NCBI GenBank assembly: GCA_007449985.2
Contig: VIIQ02000649.1
Coordinates: 434,001-498,000, forward strand
Source of the DNA: Desmodesmus armatus
Taxonomy: Eukaryota > Chlorophyta > Chlorophyceae > Sphaeropleales > Scenedesmaceae
Reading direction: 5' to 3'
Length of the DNA: 64,000 bases
Below, one piece after another: positions 11,801 through 23,452 of the stretch; the first letter of the stretch is position 1, and each line of letters begins with the position of its first letter. A program made the position numbers and the translations under genes. A model generated the notes under the pieces. It saw nothing but the letters and a program-made list of their open reading frames with translations, searched no databases and was not told the origin of the DNA.

Positions 11801-12590
11801 GTGGTATGTGACATGGCAGTTGCGAGGTGCTGCAGCAGGTCTGACTGCTGCAGCTGCTGCAGGATCGACTCAGCCAGGTTGATGCTGCTGGTGGTGTCCT
11901 CACATATCGGACTCCTTGATACAGCAGGCAGGATACTGCCATAGCAAATGGCTGGGCCATGAGCTGCACACTGCCGGGCTGCTGGCAGCACACTGAGACG
12001 AGCTTGTGTGGCAGCTGCACGGCAACAACAGCACAAGGTGCTATCTGGATGAAATCCTCATGCCATAAGCAGTCCAGATGCTTGGGTCAATAGACGGGCC
12101 ATAGCATGCTGTGGATGTGTGCTGTGTGCTGTGTGCTGTGTGCTCCGTAATGCGTTGTTGCGTGCTGCGTGTTACGTGCTGCATGATGTGCGACATGTGA
12201 TGCGCGTTGCGTGTTGTGTGCTGTGCTGTGTGATGTGTGCTGTGTGCTGTTTGCTGCGTGGTGCGTGCTGGGTGCTGTGTGCTGTATTCTTCTACATGAA
12301 AAAACTCCACATGATTTGAGTTGTACACATGCATCAAGCCTTTTGTGCAGCAGTGCAGCAGTCACCTGCAGCCCCAGGACCTTCTTCCAGACCGCCTTTG
12401 GCAGTTTCTCTGGTAGATGGTTGATGTTGTGGATTTCGTCCAAGATAGCCTGCAGATTGCCTGGCTGCCACACATGGCCTGCTGCACCAGTAGCAGCACT
12501 GCCTTCTGCTGCTGTTGCCGCTGCCTCCGCTGCTGCAATCTGCAGCTGTTCAAGCAGATGCTTCCAGAAGCGGGGTGCCTCTGTGCCCAT
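8872..12590 (-). pseudogene. MYND zinc-finger Q/S-rich protein, copy M1 (frameshifted)
   Basis: Exon 1 12590-12366 (75 codons, MGTEAPRFWKHLLEQL...) and exon 2 12014-8872. The intron (351 bases) holds a GT/GCT-rich simple repeat. Exon 2 starts LPHKLVSVCCQQP, then the frame breaks near 11901-11906: relative to M2 the stretch between GGAGTCCG and GACACC is one base short, and the remaining ~1,010 codons are open in the other frame. The C-terminus (9204-9055) is a complete MYND finger: CxxxxC, CxxC, CxxxC and HxxxC, followed by an Ala-rich tail. MYND fingers bind proline-rich partner peptides in other eukaryotes. A one-base assembly error would restore the gene; otherwise it is a recent pseudogene. 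Confidence 0.65.
12104..12292. repeat. Simple repeat in M1 intron
   Basis: Imperfect repeats of GTGCTGT / GTGCTGC fill most of the M1 intron. None of the other copies has this. Confidence 0.7.
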
Positions 12591-12798
12591 CCTGAAGTCC
12601 TGGTGAAAGCTGCAGGCACGTGGAAAGGTGGCAGGAGATCACTCTGTCGAGGGTGGATGACTGACAGTACTTAGTAGTAGTGTATACACTCTGGCTGCAT
12701 GGCTTGCCCCCACACATAGCTGAAGCTTCTAAAGCTTGATATATTGGAATTATTTGGCTGTCATACTGGCTTGATCTCACCGTGGCGCTTGCTTGATT

Positions 12799-12839
12799 AA
12801 CTGCTCCCGCGCGTTTCTGTCGCCAGCGTGTTGCAACGT
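12799..12839 (-). promoter_or_regulatory. Conserved two-part upstream element of M1
   Basis: AACTGCTCCCGC (12799-12810) and GTTGCAACGT (12830-12839), 209 bases upstream of the ATG. The same pair precedes M2-M5. Confidence 0.55.
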
Positions 12840-12999
12840 GTTCAGCCTCTTGGAAGGCCTACTGAGCTCAGCCGTCTCAGTAATATCAGCTTTATCTCAG
12901 CTCGATTTGCGTAAGGAGTCAGGCCAGCGCTTCCACCAGGTGCTGTTGTCAAATGACTGGTTGGTCATTATTGGGTGCGTCAACTGTTGGACTTTCTGT

Positions 13000-14165
13000 T
13001 TGTTGGAAGGATTGGAAGATATTGGCTTTGTGGAGGGGGACCTGTGGCGCTCAGGCACACCGGGGGTGACTGTTGATTCCATCAAAGCCATCAACATCAC
13101 CAAGGAAGCGGTGATGCAGGCTGCCTTGCGATATCAGGCGGCCCACTGGCAGGCTGTCGTTCTTGCTAGCGCTGACCCTAGGGCAGGTGTGTCACTCAGC
13201 ACCCATCTTAGGACGCATGCCGCATGGGTGCATGCCCTTGAGGCCAATGTAGTACATGGGAGGGACAATGCCCCGAGCTTCCATCAGCTATGCTTGCCTA
13301 GGGGGATCTTGCGGTGTTTGGGACGGTACCGGCTTGGCGGGCACCACTTGAGTGGACGCCTGCATGGTGGGGGACAACAGCATGGGCGAACCTGCCCCCT
13401 CTGCTCTGGTAGGGGATTGCGTGCTGAGTGGCATGACACACTTGTAGCCAGGTGTGGGGGGGACAGGCCTGAGGACTTGCTGCATTTTGTCTTAGAGTGC
13501 CCCGCATATGATCATATCAGGGACAAGTATGCTTCAGTATTTGCCTATGGTGGTGGGGACTCAGTGCAGCGGTGCATGCAGCTAGTGTTCGGCACCACCC
13601 ACCAAACTCAGCTGGCCCGTTGCATTGCAGCTATGGACGTGTATAGAAGGCACCTGCTAGGTAAGGGCAATCTGTTTGGGGTGCGCCCTATTCAGCAACC
13701 GGACGGCTATGTGGCTGTTATGCCCTACCCAGCCTGCTTGCACCGTGCGACAAGCTTACCCCTGTCTACGCAGCTGCTCAGGCTCGGGGTTCGGCACTCT
13801 GATACCTTAGCATTGGCAGCAGGAGCACTGGTAGTAGCTGTGATGTGGGTCCTGCTCTGCCTGCTAGCACAGCAAATGATTGGCTTGATGTGTTGACTTC
13901 AGCCTATGTTGAGACTTGTCTGAAAGACTGACCCATGTGTGTGCGTGCACGGTGTGTGGAGACTACCAGCTTGCAGCTGAGTCATGAATGCACGATCCTA
14001 TACCTGGTGTGTGTGGCAGTTGCCCTTGGTGGTGTGTGTTTTTTTTGGGGGCTGGTCTTGTTTGCCGGTCTTGCTGCAGGTTTTTCTTGCAGGTGTGTCT
14101 TCCCAGTTCATCCCGTGTGGAGAGTACCGCTCAGCGGTGAAAGTATCCACTTGTAACAACCTCCC
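13000..14165 (+). mobile_element. 5'-truncated non-LTR retrotransposon (LINE) 3' end
   Basis: An open frame running to TGA at 13896 contains the end of a LINE ORF2. The residues around 13400-13510 form the zinc-binding reverse-transcriptase tail typical of LINEs: CPLC, then EDLLHFVLECPAYDHIR, i.e. CxxC...HxxxxC. No reverse-transcriptase catalytic domain is present upstream, so the copy is 5'-truncated. The codons before about 13000 resemble the upstream flank of M2 (19160-19330), so they belong to the target, not the LINE. A conserved hairpin lies in its 3' region at 14118-14151. Confidence 0.75.
14118..14151 (+). ncRNA. Conserved hairpin in LINE 3' region
   Basis: Outer stem GTGGA/TCCAC, an internal loop (GAGT opposite GAAAGTA), inner stem ACCGC/GCGGT with loop TCA. 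The same fold recurs in the SINE at 63558-63591 with compensatory base changes. Likely an RNA element recognised by the LINE reverse transcriptase. Confidence 0.5.
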
Positions 14166-15387
14166 CCCCAGATTATTCATTGGCACATCACGTGGCTTGT
14201 AGGCAGTAGGCTTTCCGTTAACATCTGCCGCAAGCATACCAGTGCGATCGACTCTCCTGTGATGGCACACCGACTGGCACCAGGCACTGACTGGTACCAG
14301 GCAGGTACATCTACAGGCAGCGTGTGGCGAACCGGTCCGCTCCTTTCACAATGGGCCACTTCAGCGGTAGGTGGAGTTTCAGTACAGTGTTTCGGTCGCA
14401 CTGCCAGTGCTGGTCCTGCTTGTGCCGCAATCGCATGCTGTTCTGCATAACTTGTTTGCTTTGGAGTCCTGCCAAAACCTCCCAGAAACTATCGTGCTAC
14501 AGCATGTCTGCATGACCCCTGTCGGTTGTGCTCAGACTTATAAGCAATCAGCACTAGTCAGCCTGCACAATTGCCAGCAGCCCACAATGGGAGTCAGCGA
14601 AATGCATGAAGCACTACACCAGTGAAACACCTGCTCATGTGGTGCCTCAGCTTGCCAGTGGCTAGTCACAGCCCTCTGCTCTTGATGTCATTGGAAGGCC
14701 CGCATGAATTTTTGAGGTGCATAGCAACAGGTGTGACATTGACTGTTCACTGCAGCCACTGCAGGTGCAGCGGCAGCAGCAGCACTGGTACCAGTCTGTC
14801 TTGTTCATACCCTGCATGTTGATCTCACACACCAACGGAGTGTGCGCCTGTGTGTGCAGACCCAGTGCAGCGTGTTCAATGCTTTCAAAGTTCAAACCTG
14901 TGTTCAAACTGCTTCTGTCAGTTACCGTGACATGCAGCAAGCCAACCTCATTAGTGCTGGGCTCCAGCACGGTTCATCAATGCTACTCAGTAGTCTTGAC
15001 TTGAGTCAAGCACTGCATGACTGCATGACTGCATGACTGCATGCAGTGGGCGTGAAAACAGGTGCAGCAGTGGAGGCAAGTGCTTCAATGGGTTTGGCTG
15101 CGTACAAAAGGTACAGTACAGTACAGTTTTGGGGGACAGAGTCCCAACCTCGACGCCAGCCAGCGAGCCAGGGGATCATGAGGGTGCCCCAGAGGGCCTA
15201 CTAATGTACCCCAGTCTCTCAGGTCAGGTGTGAGGGCAATTGAAATTGCCACCTAGCCAGCTACAATGGAATACAGCGCATACACACACAACAGCAATGC
15301 CAACAGCAAGGCCAGCACAACACTAAGAAAAACGATCAGTACAACACACCCAATGGACAGCGTGCTAGTAGGCCTGACTTAGGGTCC
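14166..15387. other. Intergenic between LINE and M2
   Basis: No gene seen. Similarity to the flank of the next unit resumes near 14370 (compare 19480-19510), and 14725-15090 repeats the M1 downstream flank. Confidence 0.45.
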
Positions 15388-17764
15388 TCATGCAGACCCT
15401 GAACCTGCAGCTGCCGCTACTGCTGTCACTGCTGTCACTGCTGCCGCTTCTGCTGCCGCTGCTGCTGCCGCTACTGCTGCCGCGTCTGCTGCCGCTTCTG
15501 CTGCCGCTTCTGCGGCTTCTGTCGCCACTGCTGCCGCTTTTGCTGCCGCTCGTGCTGCCGCTGCTGCGGTCCTCGCCAGCACCTCACAGACTGGCCTGTG
15601 CTGCTTCCAGTGCTGCCTCATGCACTCAGGGCTGCAGTAGCGGGCAGTGCGGCAACCTGAGCAGGTGTTGCTCCTGCCCTTGACCAGCTGCAGCTCTGAT
15701 GGGCCTGAGAGGTTACTGCAGGTGGGGTTGTTGCAGGACTGCTTGCGCGCAAGAGAGCATAGAGCCTTACCAAGTGCAGAAAGCTGCCGCGCTAACCCAG
15801 CTGCAGGTATTGCAGCATCTGGTTGCTCCTGCACACTGTCCTGAACAGCATGTGCTAACTCCCAATACTCCTCTGCTGCTCTGATAACCCTCACGGATAG
15901 TGCTGCATATGCAGAACCGAGCGACTGCCCAGGCTTGTCAAGTGTAGTGCCTACACTGTGTTGTTCGCGCGATCCAGCAGAACAGCCAGCTGTCAGCCCC
16001 TGATGGGCAGCGTGCACGCACATCGTCACAAGGGATTGGCCCTGCCAAACGGGCTCAAAGGTCACTGCCCAGGTACGCAACAGCTCTGGTGACAGGGCTT
16101 GCATCACGCCGCCATTGTTGAGTGGCTGTCCTGATTTGGACTCAGACACAGCTGCTGCAGTAATACTACTGGGCAGGCTGGCAAGCTGCCGGCTCCACTG
16201 CAGGAAGCAGCACCCCAGCACACCCAGCCAGGGTATGTGGGGCAGCAAAGCCGCAGCTGCTGTTGGCTGTTCTGCATCTATGCTGCGCGCTGCTGGCTGC
16301 TCAGAGCTGCCTTGCTCTTCATGACTGCTGCCACCAGCAGCAGCACTTGCGCTTGTGCTGGTACGCTCTGCCTCACATGGTGCATGTGCTCCCGACAACA
16401 CAGTCGAATAGCCATGGTCGAGGCTCCGGGTTGCTGGAAACATCATGTTTGCTGCTGCTACAGCCACAGCCTTGCGCAGCTCCTCTGCCAGGTCATGCTG
16501 CTGCTGCTGCTGCTGCTGTTGCATAATTTCCGCCCACTTCAGCATGCTGCGCAGCAGCCCATGCAGCTGCTGCTGCTGCTTACTGCCAGGGCCAGCAGCA
16601 GCAGCAGCCTGCAGGAGAGGGCCTCGCAAGCCCGGCTGTTGGTGATCAATCAGTTGCAACAACACACAACCAATATCAGATGATGTTTCTTGGAGGATGT
16701 GATGTTCCCCTGTTGCCCAGCTGCGTGCTGCTCCCCTGGCATATGCCTCTAACACCCTGCACGTCTGTCCTGCATGGTAGAACTATACACCAGCATCCAT
16801 TCGCAGGACAGGCGCCTCTGAGGCGGCCATCACGCTGGCACAAGCTGTGGGGGTCTGTTGCGGCAGTGGGGGCTGCATGCCAACGCACTCCATCATGTGG
16901 CTGTGAGACAGGTCTGTATAGTGTCCCAACAAACTGTGAAGGCAGAACCTAAGCGCAGCATCATACTTAGAGCTCTGCGTCTGCACTGCTTGGCTGCTGC
17001 TGCTGCCGGCTTGCTCAAGGCTGTGCGAGCTGCTGTTCCTGATGGTGCTGCTGCTGCTGGCCGCCGGGGCTGGCTGCTGCTGCTGCTGTGCTGCTGCCAC
17101 AGGTAGCAGCAAGGTCATCAGCCTGTTCACCAGCAGCAATACATCATCTAGGATTTGGAGGTAGACGGGGATGGAGAGCAACATGCCAGGTTCGGTGTCA
17201 TGCCCCGTGACATTGCTTGGGCACTGTGACGCCTCCGGCTGCTGCTGCTGCTGCTGCTGCTGCCCTGGCACATGTCTTGACTCTTCGTTTTGCTGCTGCA
17301 GCTGCTGCTCCCTTAGCTTGCTGTCCTCAGCCGACCACAGTCTCAATGCAGCATTGTGGAAACTGACCCAGCTGTCTGATACTGCATTCAGCAACAGGAC
17401 GCCTGACCTGTTTGCAAACGCAAACAGGTCCGGATATTCTTTCAGGTAGTGCCATGCCCAATGCAGCAGCACCGCCTGCCTCAGCAATGCCACTGAGGTG
17501 TTTGTCACAAGACTGGCACTGCTGACGTCCTGTTGCTGACTATGTGGTTGAGGTGGCCGCTCCTGACAGCACCGGTCGACAACTATTCTGAGGGCACCTG
17601 CATAGTCTGCAGAGTCATCAGTTGCTGCCCACAGCAGTGCCTTGCTGCTGCAGCCTGCAAGCTCCAGTAGCACGTAGTGGGAGGCAGGCAGGGCGTCGTG
17701 GCGGCTGCAGGCAAGCTCCCAGGCAGCCTTCTCCCAAAACTCCTGCAGCTTCTCCTGCTGCTGG

Positions 17765-17827
<63 letters not shown>

Positions 17828-18977
17828 GCAGCGTCCCACCAGGCTGCTGCTTCGATGTCTAAAAGGGTTCCGTAAACCCCCACCAACAGCACAACGCAGG
17901 CTGCAGGAAGGTTGTGTGGGGACTGCAGCAGTTGCTGCCGCAGGCCAGCACAGCAGCTGCATTTAGCATTACACGCTGCAGCGCTGTCGTTCATGACCAC
18001 ACACGCATTCAACAACGCCCGCCACAATGATGTTGGCGGCAAAATCACACGTGCTGGCAGCAGCTCGAGGCAGGTGCTCACGTGCTGTACAGTCAGCACA
18101 GACAGCTCCAGGGCGGGAACTGCTACTGGCAGCAGCAGCTCGTGCCAGCGTGTGCTGTCAGTGCGTTTGTTGTGTTGACTGAGCTGTCGCCACAGTCCTC
18201 TGACACAGCCCACCAGCTGTGATGTGTATTGGTGCAGCTGCTGCAAGCTGCTGCTGCTGCTGCAGCTGCTGAGGAGCGATTGCGTGTGGTCATAGGCCAA
18301 GTCCGCGAGTGCTGCTGCCAGCACATCAGAGCCAGCCTGGCTCTGCAGCTCCCAGATGTGATGTGTGGTGTGTGACATGGCAGCTGCCAGGTGCTGCAGC
18401 AGGTCTGACTGCTGCACCTGCTGCAGGAAGGACTCAGCTATGCTGATGCTGATGGAGGTGTCTTCACACAACCGGACTCCCGCCCACATGAGGCAGCGTA
18501 CTGCCAGTACAAAGGGCTGGGCCATGAGCTGCACATTGTCAGGCTGCTGGCAGCACACTGAGACGAGCTTGTGTGGAATCTGCAGGACAGCAGCAGCAAC
18601 AGGGGTACAGGCAGTAGATTCAACATACCTGCACGTCACCAGCAGCAAGACTGCTTTATTTGTCAGGTCAATGGATACCGCCTGAGACCAGTGCGTGCTG
18701 CTATGTGTGCTTTCAAGGCACACGCATCAGCTTGTACACAGGCAGCAGTCACCTGCAGCCCCAAGACCTTCTTCCAGACCGCTTTTGGCAGCTTGGATGG
18801 AAGGTGGTCTATGTGCTGGATTTCGTCCAAGATAGCCTGCAGATTGCCTGGCTGCCAAACATGGCCTGCTGCACTAGTAGCAGCACTGCCTTCTGCTGTT
18901 GTTGCTGCTGCCTCCGCTGCTGCGACCTGCAGCTGTTCGAGCAGAAGCTTCCAAAAGCGGGATGCTTTTGTGCTCAT
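15388..18977 (-). pseudogene. MYND zinc-finger Q/S-rich protein, copy M2 (nonsense codon)
   Basis: Exon 1 18977-18753 (75 codons) and exon 2 18579-15388 (1064 codons). The intron is 173 bases. The frame is preserved throughout except for one TAG at 16783-16785, about residue 674, where intact copies have TGG in the motif DAAVWFQHAG. Everything after the stop, including the full MYND finger and Ala-rich tail, stays in frame, so the lesion is young or an error. A run of about 22 CTG units (17758-17823) encodes a poly-Ser tract not seen in the other copies. Exon 1 groups M2 with M1 (EAAATxAEGSAAT) apart from M3-M5. Confidence 0.7.
17758..17823. repeat. CTG trinucleotide array (poly-Ser in M2)
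   Basis: An almost uninterrupted CTG run on the plus strand, read on the coding strand as AGC serine codons. Confidence 0.85.
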
Positions 18978-19932
18978 TCTGAAGTCCTGGTGAAAGACGG
19001 CACGTGGAAAGCGGCACGGATCACCTGGTTGAGGGTGAATGACTAACTGCCTATCGTTCTGGCTGTGACTGCTTGATGCACTAAACAATACACGTGTTTG
19101 CTGTAATTATGCATGTTTTTGTGGCCGTTCCACTGCATCCAGCTCACCGCGGCGCTTGCTTAACTGCTCCCGCGCTTTTCTTCCGCGCCAACGTGTTGCG
19201 ACGTATTGAGCCCCTTAAAAAGCCTATGAACTCAGCGTTGTCATTACACACAATCAAGTTGCGTAATAAAGCACGCAAACGCTCCCACCGGGTGACTAAC
19301 CTGTTGTCAAGTTACTTGACGGATCACTGGACAGTAACAACAGATCACGTAGGTCTTGTAGAGAGTTACCTTTTGTTCGGCTCAAGCATGTAGTTTGCTA
19401 ATTCTGATTTTGGTGGCGTACGTATAACAACCAGGTTGGCTACATCCCATGATGACTCATCAACACTCGCGATTGGACTTCCAGTCCAGTGTTTCAGTCA
19501 CAGTGCCAGCAACACTGCCAGTGAATGCTTGTGCACTTTCTTATATGTGTTTCTTGCATGCTCTGTTTGTACGCATTCTGGCGTCCTGCCTGCAACTCCC
19601 GTACAGTATTGTGCAACGGCATTCCTGCAGGACCCCATGTCTCCATGTTATCACAGGATCTAATTGGATCCTGCATGTTGATGTCACCTGCTGACGTAGG
19701 GTGTGCCTGTGTGTGCAGACGCAGCGCAGCGCGTTCAAACCTGTACTTGATTCCTGCTGTCAGTCGCCGTGACATGCAGCATGCCAACCTTGTTGGGTGC
19801 TGGGCCCCCCCACGGTTCATCCATTATAAATGGTGCACTGCATGCAGTGCGCATGCAGTGAGCCCAACAAACACAAAACAGGAACGCCAACGCAACCAGA
19901 ACGAATACGCACCACAACAACACACCAGCTGT
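18978..19932. other. Upstream of M2 and downstream flank of M3
   Basis: No gene. 19160-19330 resembles 12795-12960 upstream of M1; 19690-19850 is the MYND-unit downstream flank repeat. Confidence 0.5.
19162..19204 (-). promoter_or_regulatory. Conserved two-part upstream element of M2
   Basis: AACTGCTCCCGC at 19162-19173 and GTTGCGACGT at 19195-19204, 185 bases before the ATG. Confidence 0.55.
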
Positions 19933-22900
19933 TCAGCTGGCTTGAAGGCCTGACTTAGGGTCCTCAGCCCCTGAACCTGCAGCTCCTGCTACTGCTGCCA
20001 CTGCTGTCGCTTCTGCTGCCGCTTCTGCTGCCGCTTGTGTTGCCGCTCCTGCTGCTGTTCTTCCCAACACCTTGCACACCGGCCTGTGCTGCTTCCAGTG
20101 CTGCCTCATGCACTCAGGGCTGCAGTAGCGGGCAGCGCGGCATCCTGAGCAGGTGCTGCTCCTGCCCTTGACCAGCTGCAGCTCTGATGGGCCTGAGAGG
20201 TTGCTGCAGGTGGGGTTGTTGCAGGACTGCTTGTGCGCAACAGAGCACAGAGCCTTGCCCAGCGAGGACAGCTGCTGCACATACCCAGCAAGGGGTACGG
20301 GGGCATCTGGGTGCTGCTGTGTACTGTCCCGCAAAGCCTTCCATTCCATGCAACACCCCTGACTAGCGCTGACGATAGCGTCGACACCGCCCAATGACTG
20401 TTTTACTGGTACAGGGAGGGCGTCCAGCCATCCACTGCAAGTCTCCATACATAGCAGGATCAGGGGCTGGCCACCCCAGTTACTCTCTACAGCTGTGCCC
20501 CAGACACTGCGAATGCCTTCTGGAAGTGCAGTCAGCATACCGTAAGCTTTGTGCGGCAGTCCTGACTGAGCCGCAGCTGCAGCAGCTGCAGGGTTGTCAG
20601 TTGGCAGGCTGGCCAGCTGCTGGCTCCACTGTAGGCAGCAGCACCCCAGCACACCCAGCCAGGGTAGGTGAGGCAGCACTGCCTCTTTGGATGCCGGAGG
20701 GGCAACAGCTGACGCAGCAGCGCTGTGCTGTGCTTGCTGCTCAGCGCTGCTTGCTTGGTGGTGACTGCTGCCGCCAGCAGCAGCACTGGAGCTAGCCTTG
20801 TCCCCTTCTGCTTCACTTCCCACTGAAGCTGTTGACGCAGCAACAGCATCACCAGCTTCCTGTGCCCTGCTTGCTGTCAGCAGCATGTTTGTTGCTGCTA
20901 CAGCCACAGCCACGCGCAGCTGCTCTGCCAACACCTGCTGTTCTGACCCCATCCCTCCTGCCCACTTCAGCATGCTGCGCAGCAGCCCATGCAGCTGCTG
21001 CTGCTGCTCCTTGCTGCCGGGGCCAGCAGCAGCGGCAGCCTGCAGCAGAGGCCCATGCAGCCCTGGCCCCAGAGGGTTTATCAGCTGCACCACTGCTACC
21101 TCAAGCCCTCCTGCAAGAAATGGGTGGTGTAAACCTGCTGACTCATCAGTCTGGCTGCGTGCTGCTTGCCTCACACAGACCTCCAGAACTGTGCATATCC
21201 GACCTGCATGCTGGAACCAGACTGCCGCATCTTCCCGCAAGGCAGGCGCCTCTGAGCAGCAAATCAAGCTGGCATAGGGTATGTCAGGCAATGGCTGCAT
21301 GCCAGCGTACTCTGTCATGTGGCTTGAAGAAAGGGCTGTGTAAGTTTCTATCAGAACCTGCATGCAGCAGACCAGCTCTTTGTGTTCCTGCACTGACCGG
21401 CTGCTGCTGCTGCTGCTGGCTTGGCTAGGGGTGTTCCTGTTCCTGGTGTTTGCGCTGCTGCTGTTGCTGCTGCTGCTGGCTGCCTGTGCTGGCTGCTGTT
21501 GTGCTGCTACCGCAGACAGCAGCAAGGTCAACAGCTTGTGCACCAACAGCAGCAGATCATCCAAGACCTGGAGGTAGACAGCAACTGGGAAGAACAGGCC
21601 TGATGGCACTTCCGCCAGCACCTCACTCAAGGACTGCTGCTGCTGCTGCTGCTCCTGCTCCTGCTGCTGCTGTTCCTGTTGCTCCTGTTGCACCTGCTGC
21701 TGTTCCTGTTGCTCCTGCTGCTCTTGCGGCAGCTGCTTCTGGTGCTCGTGGTGCTGCTCCTGCAGTCCCTGCTGCTGCTGCTGCTCCTGCCACTGCTGCT
21801 GCTGCAGCTGGTTGGTCTGCTCAAGCATCCCTGCAGCTGCTTCTGCTGCAGCCTTAGCTTGGCCGACTCCATTTTACCTTGCGATATTGACCTGCCCATC
21901 AGACAATCAGCAAAGCTGCGGAAGCTGGCTTCAAAAGCCTGCAGCCTGAATGCCACGCGGGGCGAGGTCAACGCCCCTTGGTTCTCCTGGCAGTAGTGCC
22001 ATCCCCAGTGTAGCAGCACGGCATGCCTTAGGAATGTGGCTGAGGTGTCTGGCACCAAGTCAGGGCTACTGAAGTCCTGCTGAATCCGTGCTGTGACGTG
22101 TTTGTGAGCCTCCAACATGGTGGCAGCTGACACGAGTTCTGATTCTGCATTGCTGTGGTTGTGTGTTGCTGCCCACAGCAGTGCCTTGCTGCTGCAGCCT
22201 GCAAGCTGCAGCAGCAGGTAGTGGGAGGCAGGTAGGGCGTCGTGGCGGCTGCAGGCAAGCTCCCAGGCAGCCTTCTCCCAATGGTCCTGCAGCTGCCTGT
22301 CCTGCTGGCTGCTGCTGCTGGTGCTGGCTGTTGCTGCGTTCCACCATGCTTTTGCCTCACTGCAGATCAAACTCCCATAGACCGCCACAAGCAGCACAAT
22401 GCAGGCTGCATGGAGGTGGTACGGTGACTGCAGCACCTGCTGTCGCAGGCCAGCACAGCAACTGCACGTCGCGTCTGCGGCAGAACACCACTTGACGTAC
22501 TGCTTTGTGGTGTCCCGCGCAAGCCACAGTGCTCGCCGCAGCGATGTTGGCGGCAAGACCGCACGCGCTGGCAGCAGCTCCAAGCATGTGCTGACGTGCT
22601 GTACAGTCAGCACAAGTAGCTCCAGGGCAGCAACTGCTACTGGCAGCAGCAGCTCGTGCCAGCGTGTGCTGTCAGTGCGCTTTCTCATTGCTGCAAGCTG
22701 GTACTGCAGGTGATTGACACAACTGCACAGCTCGCCAGCATGCAGGTGCAGCTGCTGCAGGCTGCTGCTGCTGCAGGGGCCCCAGTTCTGATTGTGATTG
22801 TATGCTGGGTCCGCCAGTTCTGCTGCCAGCACATCAGAGCCAGCCTGGCTCTGCAGCTCCCAGATGTGATGTGTGGTATGTGACATGGCAGCTGCCAGGT

Positions 22901-23452
22901 GCTGCAGCAGGTCTGACTGCTGCAGCTGCTGCAGGAAGGACTCAGCTATACTGATGCTGGTGGTGGTGTCTTCACACAACCGGACTCCTGCCCACATGAG
23001 GCTGCGTACTGCCAGTACAAAGGGCTGGGCCATGAGCTGCACAATGTCAGGCTGCTGGCAGCACACTGAGACAAGCTTGTAAGGCACCTGCAGGGCAGCA
23101 TAAGTATCCTTTCTGAATGGCTTTGCAATGAGAGGAAAAGCTGTTGCACGGTATTATGCTGGTTCTGGCTCCTGCAGATCTGAGCAGGTCAGAGGAAAGC
23201 TTTATGCGCAGTTGCTGCAGGAGCAAGCACCTGTAATGCCAAGACCTTCTTCCAGACCGCCTTGGGCAGTATGTCTGGCAAGGCGGCGAGGGGTCCAACA
23301 GTGTCATATATAGCCTGCAGGTTGCTCGGCTGCCAGCCTTTGCCTGCTGCATTGCCGTCTGCTGCTGCTGTGGCTGCTGCCGTTGCTTCTGCTGCTGCAA
23401 CCTGCAGCTGGTCAAGCAGCTGCCGCCACCAGCGAGGTGCTTCTGTTCCCAT
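19933..23452 (-). pseudogene. MYND zinc-finger Q/S-rich protein, copy M3 (frameshifted)
   Basis: Exon 1 23452-23231 (74 codons, MGTEAPRWWRQLLDQLQ) and exon 2 23087-19933. The first part of exon 2 (VPYKLVSVCCQQP onwards) is open to 21627, and the second part, from the Gln-rich stretch through the MYND finger, is open in another frame from about 21870. The switch lies in the CAG-rich segment 21830-21870, consistent with repeat slippage; exon 2 length is not a multiple of three. The finger (near 20090-20235) is intact. The C-terminal tail reads AEDPKSGLQAS, unlike the others. Exon 1 groups with M4 and M5. Confidence 0.65.

Noticed and set aside
12793..13103. N-terminal part of the LINE-containing open frame read as protein
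   Set aside because: Its first ~70 codons are homologous to the non-coding upstream region of M2, so the joined frame is accidental.
14118..14151. Hammerhead ribozyme in the LINE 3' hairpin
   Set aside because: The GAAA side is present but the obligatory CUGANGA core is absent in both copies.
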